From positions 2,696,001 to 2,760,000 of the forward strand of contig JAWQUS010000009.1 of NCBI GenBank assembly GCA_036365455.1: a stretch of 64,000 nucleotides of DNA. Reading direction: 5' to 3'. A model generated the notes under the pieces. The model saw only the letters and a program-made list of their open reading frames with translations. It searched no databases and was not told where the DNA came from. The DNA is from Macrosoma leucophasiata (Eukaryota; Arthropoda; Insecta; Lepidoptera; Hedylidae). The position numbers and the translations under genes are program-made. This document shows positions 13,601 through 25,600 of the stretch, one piece after another (position 1 is the first letter of the stretch; each line of letters starts with the position of its first letter).

Positions 13601-16600
13601 CTGTATTTCTTTTTTTTTTAATGTAATAAAAGTGGCAAACAAGCATGCAGTTCACATTGATGTTAAGTTATGACTGCAGCCTATAGACACCCACACAATG
13701 ACCAGAGTTGAAAATGCAGATGCGCTGCCACTCCTGAGGCATTAGGTGATATGCCTCTGTGCCTGAAATTACAGGGCCGTACATTACCACCTGACCGGAA
13801 CACGCAAGTATATTAGGTAATGCGGTGGTGCCTATGCCCGCGAGCTCCGTCACTGGAGCTCTACCACCAGTAGGTGGTAGTAGTCTTATAGTGTTATATC
13901 TGGTGTACAATAAAATGTATTGTTGTTGTACTTTCTAGGTCGATACAAACCTCTCATACGTCTTTAAAACAAATTAGGTAAGATCTTATCTTTAAGTATA
14001 CACGGAGATGCAGGTTGCAACAACTCAATCTTATCTTTGTATAATAAATAGATACTAATTCATATTATTATTCCGGCAAAATGATTTAGTAAACCACGAT
14101 CACTAGATCTGCGATTTCAGGTCTCGTTCCTGACCGGGTAAGTAGTAATTTTAGATTCTCGTCCATCAAACGGTCGTTTCTATTCCACTCAACACTGAGT
14201 AAGCCAACATAGAAAATACAGAACAACTCGCCACCGGCTGGCAGTTGAAAAGTATGGAATGTCGTACATCGACATCGGCGAGCGTCATCTGGTCGATGCA
14301 GACTTGTTGCGACGTGAGCACGGCGGGCGCCGAGTGGTGCGACCGCGACCCGCCGCCGCCTCCGCCCCCGCCCCCGCTGCCGCTCGAGCTGCCGGCCGGC
14401 ATGCACGCCGATATCTAATGTTCCCGTAGAATACGAGAGTCGATCGATTCCACGACCAGATCGAAATGCGATTGATTTATCGATCGGTAGAACGCGACCC
14501 GATCCAGTAAGCGCGGTCCGATGGTTGATTTGTTGTTCCCCGGTCGAGGCGCGAGTTAAATATACCGACGATCGCATCGCGAATGTCATGACACATCACA
14601 ATAGTGAAATCGTAAACGGGCATACGAGTTACCAGATCCGAGGCAGCAGTCCGAATGGAGGCGTACACAAAAAAATAATTCATATTTAGACTAATAAAAC
14701 AATCTTTCATTTTTAATTAAGCCAAGCTAAACATTGATATTTCAAACGGAGCCCATACCCATGACATGTGTGTTAATGCGATTCAATTAAAGAATAATTT
14801 AAAAATTTAATAAGTAAAGGGTATGTGAATGTATGTTTACTATTAGGGAGCAACTGAGGTTGATGCGATGGAAAAGTTTCGTCGCATTTGATCCACTTTA
14901 CATTGGGTGAACTTTTGACATTGAGAGCTTTAGATTTTTATATATAAATTCATAGGACACTTTATAAAATGCATAGTGGACCAAATGCGAAAAGTACTAA
15001 GAGCGAAGTGGACCAAATGAGAAAAGAACTTAAGTGCGAAGTGGACCAAATGTGCCAAACGTGATGAAGATTAAGACACTCTTTTGATTATTCTTAGATG
15101 TACGTGGAAAAGAGGGTGAGTACAGAGTGTACGAGGCTGGGTGAGATGTATACTGACGGGCTGCGTGGGCGGGCCCTTGTCGTCGTCCTCGGTGAAGGCG
15201 GGCAGCAGGTCCTCGCGGCCGTGGTACTTGTAGCAGTTGATCACGATCTGCCGCAGCGCGTGGGTCCACGACATCTGCGCGGGCGACCATCGTAAACATT
15301 AATGCTGGGTTGCCCCAGGGACGTGCAATGTTACGATAACTTTAGCTTTTACAAATATCTTGATGCAACCAGGCTAAGGTTCGGTTGCGTCAAAACATTT
15401 GTTAAAATTACGATTAAATGTAACAATTACAGTATTCAATATTGCCCGTTGAACTTAGGAGACTTCGGTTTATTTTGGGTCTGTAGAGCGTTATCTATTT
15501 TGCACCTTACCTAAGTGACGTTTGTCGACCATTTTGATCGAGTTTTTAGCAATGCCGCACTATCAGTGCTTACGTAGGCAGCGTGCAGCAGAGATACGCT
15601 CCACGAGGTCGAAACTAGGCGATAGTGTCTTCCGTAGAGTGCATGTGCAACGTGTCTCGTCCCGCTGGGTACCTTCTGCTTCTCGTCCTCGGTGCGCGCG
15701 TCCATGCGCACGTTGGCCCACGGCAGGTCCTTGGGCCACCACGGCGGCCGCGTCGACTCGCGGCCCCAGCCCGGCTTGCCGCGCACTGACCACAGATATG
15801 TCACTCTTTGTAATGCAAAAATAACATGTACTATTTATTTTTCGCAAGTGAACTTTAGAAATTAAAGAAAAAAAGGAAAGAAAAAATGTTGACTTCGGCC
15901 TGGAATCGAACCTGCGACTTCAGGATAACCAAAGCGGCTGGACTGATTATCCTGAGGTCGCAGGTTCGATTCCTGCAAGAAGTCAAAATTTTTCTTTCCG
16001 TTTTCTTTTTTTTTTCTTTCTGTTCCAAAAATAACATGTTTATTTCAAACTAGCTCATAATTCCCGTTCCCGTGAGGGTTACTGGCAATGCGCTCTATCC
16101 TCTTCTTCTTTTTAATGTTTTGGAAGTGGCAAACAAGCATGCAGTTCACATTGATGTTAAGTGATGAAAGGCATGTCTCGACCAGTTCGCTAGTAATTTT
16201 AAATCGAATATTTCTGCCGCAGTGCACTATGTAGGTCTTTCAGACCACGAAACTGCTCAATCTCTAAGTATAAAAATTAATAGAAAACGTGAAATAATCA
16301 GTTGGTTTGAGAATGCTAGAGATTTTAACAGAGAAAATAAAAGATTATTCTATAAGTGTATATCTTCTTTATCCTTTTCAGAAGTTTATGATAAAAGTGA
16401 TAGTAATGAATCATTTGAAGAATTTTATAACACATTTTTACTGTTTTTTAATTTATGTTTTCCGATAATTAATGTTAAAAAAACAAATAAAAAAAGTAAC
16501 AGAACTTGGCTAACTGTTGATTTAAGAAAATGTTGTGTAAAAAAAAGGTATCTTTACCTAAAATACATACAAAATCGGCATAATAAAACATCAAATAAAC

Positions 16601-19600
16601 AAAACTACAAAAATTACGATAAAATACTCAAAAAATGTTTACAAAAAGCACGACAAATACAAAACAAAAAATACATTGACAATAAAAAAAAACAAATGTA
16701 AAGCTGTATGGGAAACAATAAATAAGAATATTGGTGAAACAAATAGGAGTTCTGAAATCGACAAAATATTATTTAATGACCAAACATATACTGATCCAGT
16801 TGACATTAGTAAAATATTTAATGACTTTTATATTAATTTGACTAATGAGAATAATTTTACTTATAATGTAAATGACATCAATAAATCTGTAAATGTATGC
16901 AATACGAATTCGATATTCTTAAAACCAACTGACTCTATGGAAATATATAAAATTATGAATAATCTTAAAAATACGAAATCGGTAGGGATTGATGGTATTA
17001 ACATAGACTCTTTGAAATTATGTGCTGAATATATTAGTGAACCCTTGAGCTTCATTATAAATAAATCACTCGAGGAAGGTTCATATCCAAATATATTAAA
17101 AAAGTCAATAGTAAAACCACTTTTTTAAAAAGGAGATGCGTCAGATGTTATTGATTATCGTCCAGTTATTTTGATTCCAATATTATCAAAAATATTTGAA
17201 AAGGTTAATGTTTAAAAGACTTTTCGATTTTGTTACTAAAAAGAGAACAATTCGGTATTTAGTTCTACTTCACTAGCATGTTTTGATTTGATGAAAACAA
17301 TAACAGAAGCAATTAATGATAACAAAGCAATCGCAGCAGTGTTTCTGGATATGAGCAAAGCGTTTGATTTTGTGGACCATAAGCTACTTTTATATAAGTT
17401 AGATAAATACGGCATCAGGGGTATTGCTAACCAATGGATCAAAAGCTATCTATCTGTCAGATCGAACTCAATGTGTTGAAATAGCAAAAAATGTAAATGG
17501 ATATAAAATTTTTAGTCAATCTGATTTCAGAGCAAATAACTTTGGCGTGCCACAAGGAAGTGTTATTGGGCCGTTACTGTTTTTAATGAATATAAATGAT
17601 TTACCAAATGTCACGCTCCACAAAACCGTATTATTTGCAGAAGACACTACGCTCATAGTGAAATGTGACGATTTAAATACATACCGAAAAAAGATTAACG
17701 AAGCTCTTGATAGTATAATTACGTGGTTAAAAACTAATAATCTTAAAATGAATATCAATAAAACTAATTTAATTCAATTTCAGACATATATAAAAAAACA
17801 CATTGACCTCAATATAATTCATGATAAAAATAAAATTAATGAAGTTGACTCCACAAAGTTCTTAGGGCTAGTTGTGGATAAAAATTGTGACTGGAAAGTT
17901 CACATTGACTTTGTTTGCGACAAACTGAATATATTTGTATTTGCTATAAAGCGATTGCGTCAAATTGTTTCGACAGAAGCAGCCTTGATTGCATACCATG
18001 GCTATGTCTCCTCTGTGCTTCCTTATGGCCTCTTGTTATGGGGAAACTCGGTGGTAATTGATAAAGTTTTTCGTGTACAAAAAAATGTGTAAGAGCTATT
18101 TGTGGAGCTTGGTGCTTGGACAGTTGTAGGCCATTATTCCAGAAATATCGTATATTACCGTTGGCTTGCATATACATTAGGGATCTCTGTGTATTTGTAA
18201 AGCAGCATCCATACTATTTTAAGCTCAATTCTGAATGTACGAATAGGAACGTTAGCGTAAGGAATCAATTTAAACTGTTCATATCTAAATGTAGAATTGA
18301 ATTACATAAAAGGAATGCTTTTGTAAACGCCATAAGGGTTTTATTTTTAAAGAAAAATGGAAAGAAAAATTTGACTTCAGGCGAGGCTCGAACTCGCGAC
18401 CTACTGGGAATCTAGTCCAGCCGCTCTTCCAATTGAGCTACTGAAGCCCTGCCCGATTTGTCGAATCTTTCCTTCACATCTATTGCATTGCTTTATGGTA
18501 GCAGTAGCGCCATCTATTACCAACTATGCTAGTTAGGCAACCGATATAATAGACTTTTCAGTTTATTGAATATCGTAAAGAAGTCGCTTTTACCCTTAAT
18601 AATTGTTTGATATTATTTCGCATTAACACATGCTTGTGAAATATATTTTATTTTTAAAGAAAAATGGAAAGAAAAATTTGACTTCAGGCGAGGCTCGAAC
18701 TCGCGACCTACTGGGAATCTAGTCCAGCCGCTCTTCCAATTGAGCTACTGAAGCCCTGCCCGATTTGTCGAATCTTTCCTTCACATCTATTGCATTGCTT
18801 TATGGTAGCAGTAGCGCCATCTGTTACCAACTATGCTAGTTAGGCAACCGATATAATAGACTTTTCAGTTTATTGAATATCGTAAAGAAGTCGCTTTTAC
18901 CCTTAATAATTGTTTGATATTATTTCGCATTAACACATGCTTGTGAAATATATTTTATTTTTAAAGAAAAATGGAAAGAAAAATTTGACTTCAGGCGAGG
19001 CTCGAACTCGCGACCTACTGGGAATCTAGTCCAGCCGCTCTTCCAATTGAGCTACTGAAGCCCTGCCCGATTTGTCGAATCTTTCCTTCACATCTATTGC
19101 ATTGCTTTATGGTAGCAGTAGCGCCATCTATTACCAACTATGCTAGTTAGGCAACCGATATAATAGACTTTTCAGTTTATTGAATATCGTAAAGAAGTCG
19201 CTTTTACCCTTAATAATTGTTTGATATTATTTCGCATTAACACATGCTTGTGAAATATATTTTATTTTTAAAGAAAAATGGAAAGAAAAATTTGACTTCA
19301 GGCGAGGCTCGAACTCGCGACCTACTGGGAATCTAGTCCAGCCGCTCTTCCAATTGAGCTACTGAAGCCCTGCCCGATTTGTCGAATCTTTCCTTCACAT
19401 CTATTGCATTGCTTTATGGTAGCAGTAGCGCCATCTATTACCAACTATGCTAGTTAGGCAACCGATATAATAGACTTTTCAGTTTATTGAATATCGTAAA
19501 GAAGTCGCTTTTACCCTTAATAATTGTTTGATATTATTTCGCATTAACACATGCTTGTGAAATATATTTTATTTTTAAAGAAAAATGGAAAGAAAAATTT

Positions 19601-22600
19601 GACTTCAGGCGAGGCTCGAACTCGCGACCTACTGGGAATCTAGTCCAGCCGCTCTTCCAATTGAGCTACTGAAGCCCTGCCCGATTTGTCGAATCTTTCC
19701 TTCACATCTATTGCATTGCTTTATGGTAGCAGTAGCGCCATCTATTACCAACTATGCTAGTTAGGCAACCGATATAATAGACTTTTCAGTTTATTGAATA
19801 TCGTAAAGAAGTCGCTTTTACCCTTAATAATTGTTTGATATTATTTCGCATTAACACATGCTTGTGAAATATATTTTATTTTTAAAGAAAAATGGAAAGA
19901 AAAATTTGACTTCAGGCGAGGCTCGAACTCGCGACCTACTGGGAATCTAGTCCAGCCGCTCTTCCAATTGAGCTACTGAAGCCCTGCCCGATTTGTCGAA
20001 TCTTTCCTTCACATCTATTGCATTGCTTTATGGTAGCAGTAGCGCCATCTATTACCAACTATGCTAGTTAGGCAACCGATATAATAGACTTTTCAGTTTA
20101 TTGAATATCGTAAAGAAGTCGCTTTTACCCTTAATAATTGTTTGATATTATTTCGCATTAACACATGCTTGTGAAATATATTTTATTTTTAAAGAAAAAT
20201 GGAAAGAAAAATTTGACTTCAGGCGAGGCTCGAACTCGCGACCTACTGGGAATCTAGTCCAGCCGCTCTTCCAATTGAGCTACTGAAGCCCTGCCCGATT
20301 TGTCGAATCTTTCCTTCACATCTATTGCATTGCTTTATGGTAGCAGTAGCGCCATCTATTACCAACTATGCTAGTTAGGCAACCGATATAATAGACTTTT
20401 CAGTTTATTGAATATCGTAAAGAAGTCGCTTTTACCCTTAATAATTGTTTGATATTATTTCGCATTAACACATGCTTGTGAAATATATTTTATTTTTAAA
20501 GAAAAATGGAAAGAAAAATTTGACTTCAGGCGAGGCTCGAACTCGCGACCTACTGGGAATCTAGTCCAGCCGCTCTTCCAATTGAGCTACTGAAGCCCTG
20601 CCCGATTTGTCGAATCTTTCCTTCACATCTATTGCATTGCTTTATGGTAGCAGTAGCGCCATCTATTACCAACTATGCTAGTTAGGCAACCGATATAATA
20701 GACTTTTCAGTTTATTGAATATCGTAAAGAAGTCGCTTTTACCCTTAATAATTGTTTGATATTATTTCGCATTAACACATGCTTGTGAAATATATTTTAT
20801 TTTTAAAGAAAAATGGAAAGAAAAATTTGACTTCAGGCGAGGCTCGAACTCGCGACCTACTGGGAATCTAGTCCAGCCGCTCTTCCAATTGAGCTACTGA
20901 AGCCCTGCCCGATTTGTCGAATCTTTCCTTCACATCTATTGCATTGCTTTATGGTAGCAGTAGCGCCATCTATTACCAACTATGCTAGTTAGGCAACCGA
21001 TATAATAGACTTTTCAGTTTATTGAATATCGTAAAGAAGTCGCTTTTACCCTTAATAATTGTTTGATATTATTTCGCATTAACACATGCTTGTGAAATAT
21101 ATTTTATTTTTAAAGAAAAATGGAAAGAAAAATTTGACTTCAGGCGAGGCTCGAACTCGCGACCTACTGGGAATCTAGTCCAGCCGCTCTTCCAATTGAG
21201 CTACTGAAGCCCTGCCCGATTTGTCGAATCTTTCCTTCACATCTATTGCATTGCTTTATGGTAGCAGTAGCGCCATCTATTACCAACTATGCTAGTTAGG
21301 CAACCGATATAATAGACTTTTCAGTTTATTGAATATCGTAAAGAAGTCGCTTTTACCCTTAATAATTGTTTGATATTATTTCGCATTAACACATGCTTGT
21401 GAAATATATTTTATTTTTAAAGAAAAATGGAAAGAAAAATTTGACTTCAGGCGAGGCTCGAACTCGCGACCTACTGGGAATCTAGTCCAGCCGCTCTTCC
21501 AATTGAGCTACTGAAGCCCTGCCCGATTTGTCGAATCTTTCCTTCACATCTATTGCATTGCTTTATGGTAGCAGTAGCGCCATCTATTACCAACTATGCT
21601 AGTTAGGCAACCGATATAATAGACTTTTCAGTTTATTGAATATCGTAAAGAAGTCGCTTTTACCCTTAATAATTGTTTGATATTATTTCGCATTAACACA
21701 TGCTTGTGAAATATATTTTATTTTTAAAGAAAAATGGAAAGAAAAATTTGACTTCAGGCGAGGCTCGAACTCGCGACCTACTGGGAATCTAGTCCAGCCG
21801 CTCTTCCAATTGAGCTACTGAAGCCCTGCCCGATTTGTCGAATCTTTCCTTCACATCTATTGCATTGCTTTATGGTAGCAGTAGCGCCATCTATTACCAA
21901 CTATGCTAGTTAGGCAACCGATATAATAGACTTTTCAGTTTATTGAATATCGTAAAGAAGTCGCTTTTACCCTTAATAATTGTTTGATATTATTTCGCAT
22001 TAACACATGCTTGTGAAATATATTTTATTTTTAAAGAAAAATGGAAAGAAAAATTTGACTTCAGGCGAGGCTCGAACTCGCGACCTACTGGGAATCTAGT
22101 CCAGCCGCTCTTCCAATTGAGCTACTGAAGCCCTGCCCGATTTGTCGAATCTTTCCTTCACATCTATTGCATTGCTTTATGGTAGCAGTAGCGCCATCTA
22201 TTACCAACTATGCTAGTTAGGCAACCGATATAATAGACTTTTCAGTTTATTGAATATCGTAAAGAAGTCGCTTTTACCCTTAATAATTGTTTGATATTAT
22301 TTCGCATTAACACATGCTTGTGAAATATATTTTATTTTTAAAGAAAAATGGAAAGAAAAATTTGACTTCAGGCGAGGCTCGAACTCGCGACCTACTGGGA
22401 ATCTAGTCCAGCCGCTCTTCCAATTGAGCTACTGAAGCCCTGCCCGATTTGTCGAATCTTTCCTTCACATCTATTGCATTGCTTTATGGTAGCAGTAGCG
22501 CCATCTATTACCAACTATGCTAGTTAGGCAACCGATATAATAGACTTTTCAGTTTATTGAATATCGTAAAGAAGTCGCTTTTACCCTTAATAATTGTTTG

Positions 22601-25600
22601 ATATTATTTCGCATTAACACATGCTTGTGAAATATATTTTATTTTTAAAGAAAAATGGAAAGAAAAATTTGACTTCAGGCGAGGCTCGAACTCGCGACCT
22701 ACTGGGAATCTAGTCCAGCCGCTCTTCCAATTGAGCTACTGAAGCCCTGCCCGATTTGTCGAATCTTTCCTTCACATCTATTGCATTGCTTTATGGTAGC
22801 AGTAGCGCCATCTATTACCAACTATGCTAGTTAGGCAACCGATATAATAGACTTTTCAGTTTATTGAATATCGTAAAGAAGTCGCTTTTACCCTTAATAA
22901 TTGTTTGATATTATTTCGCATTAACACATGCTTGTGAAATATATTTTATTTTTAAAGAAAAATGGAAAGAAAAATTTGACTTCAGGCGAGGCTCGAACTC
23001 GCGACCTACTGGGAATCTAGTCCAGCCGCTCTTCCAATTGAGCTACTGAAGCCCTGCCCGATTTGTCGAATCTTTCCTTCACATCTATTGCATTGCTTTA
23101 TGGTAGCAGTAGCGCCATCTATTACCAACTATGCTAGTTAGGCAACCGATATAATAGACTTTTCAGTTTATTGAATATCGTAAAGAAGTCGCTTTTACCC
23201 TTAATAATTGTTTGATATTATTTCGCATTAACACATGCTTGTGAAATATATTTTATTTTTAAAGAAAAATGGAAAGAAAAATTTGACTTCAGGCGAGGCT
23301 CGAACTCGCGACCTACTGGGAATCTAGTCCAGCCGCTCTTCCAATTGAGCTACTGAAGCCCTGCCCGATTTGTCGAATCTTTCCTTCACATCTATTGCAT
23401 TGCTTTATGGTAGCAGTAGCGCCATCTATTACCAACTATGCTATATCGGTTGCCTAACTAGCATAGTTGGTAATAGATGGCGCTACTGCTACCATAAAGC
23501 AATGCAATAGATGTGAAGGAAAGATTCGACAAATCGGGCAGGGCTTCAGTAGCTCAATTGGAAGAGCGGCTGGACTAGATTCCCAGTAGGTCGCGAGTTC
23601 GAGCCTCGCCTGAAGTCAAATTTTTCTTTCCATTTTTCTTTAAAAATAAAATATATTTCACAAGCATGTGTTAATGCGAAATAATATCAAACAATTATTA
23701 AGGGTAAAAGCGACTTCTTTACGATATTCAATAAACTGAAAAGTCTATTATATCGGTTGCCTAACTAGCATAGTTGGTAATAGATGGCGCTACTGCTACC
23801 ATAAAGCAATGCAATAGATGTGAAGGAAAGATTCGACAAATCGGGCAGGGCTTCAGTAGCTCAATTGGAAGAGCGGCTGGACTAGATTCCCAGTAGGTCG
23901 CGAGTTCGAGCCTCGCCTGAAGTCAAATTTTTCTTTCCATTTTTCTTTAAAAATAAAATATATTTCACAAGCATGTGTTAATGCGAAATAATATCAAACA
24001 ATTATTAAGGGTAAAAGCGACTTCTTTACGATATTCAATAAACTGAAAAGTCTATTATATCGGTTGCCTAACTAGCATAGTTGGTAATAGATGGCGCTAC
24101 TGCTACCATAAAGCAATGCAATAGATGTGAAGGAAAGATTCGACAAATCGGGCAGGGCTTCAGTAGCTCAATTGGAAGAGCGGCTGGACTAGATTCCCAG
24201 TAGGTCGCGAGTTCGAGCCTCGCCTGAAGTCAAATTTTTCTTTCCATTTTTCTTTAAAAATAAAATATATTTCACAAGCATGTGTTAATGCGAAATAATA
24301 TCAAACAATTATTAAGGGTAAAAGCGACTTCTTTACGATATTCAATAAACTGAAAAGTCTATTATATCGGTTGCCTAACTAGCATAGTTGGTAATAGATG
24401 GCGCTACTGCTACCATAAAGCAATGCAATAGATGTGAAGGAAAGATTCGACAAATCGGGCAGGGCTTCAGTAGCTCAATTGGAAGAGCGGCTGGACTAGA
24501 TTCCCAGTAGGTCGCGAGTTCGAGCCTCGCCTGAAGTCAAATTTTTCTTTCCATTTTTCTTTAAAAATAAAATATATTTCACAAGCATGTGTTAATGCGA
24601 AATAATATCAAACAATTATTAAGGGTAAAAGCGACTTCTTTACGATATTCAATAAACTGAAAAGTCTATTATATCGGTTGCCTAACTAGCATAGTTGGTA
24701 ATAGATGGCGCTACTGCTACCATAAAGCAATGCAATAGATGTGAAGGAAAGATTCGACAAATCGGGCAGGGCTTCAGTAGCTCAATTGGAAGAGCGGCTG
24801 GACTAGATTCCCAGTAGGTCGCGAGTTCGAGCCTCGCCTGAAGTCAAATTTTTCTTTCCATTTTTCTTTAAAAATAAAATATATTTCACAAGCATGTGTT
24901 AATGCGAAATAATATCAAACAATTATTAAGGGTAAAAGCGACTTCTTTACGATATTCAATAAACTGAAAAGTCTATTATATCGGTTGCCTAACTAGCATA
25001 GTTGGTAATAGATGGCGCTACTGCTACCATAAAGCAATGCAATAGATGTGAAGGAAAGATTCGACAAATCGGGCAGGGCTTCAGTAGCTCAATTGGAAGA
25101 GCGGCTGGACTAGATTCCCAGTAGGTCGCGAGTTCGAGCCTCGCCTGAAGTCAAATTTTTCTTTCCATTTTTCTTTAAAAATAAAATATATTTCACAAGC
25201 ATGTGTTAATGCGAAATAATATCAAACAATTATTAAGGGTAAAAGCGACTTCTTTACGATATTCAATAAACTGAAAAGTCTATTATATCGGTTGCCTAAC
25301 TAGCATAGTTGGTAATAGATGGCGCTACTGCTACCATAAAGCAATGCAATAGATGTGAAGGAAAGATTCGACAAATCGGGCAGGGCTTCAGTAGCTCAAT
25401 TGGAAGAGCGGCTGGACTAGATTCCCAGTAGGTCGCGAGTTCGAGCCTCGCCTGAAGTCAAATTTTTCTTTCCATTTTTCTTTAAAAATAAAATATATTT
25501 CACAAGCATGTGTTAATGCGAAATAATATCAAACAATTATTAAGGGTAAAAGCGACTTCTTTACGATATTCAATAAACTGAAAAGTCTATTATATCGGTT

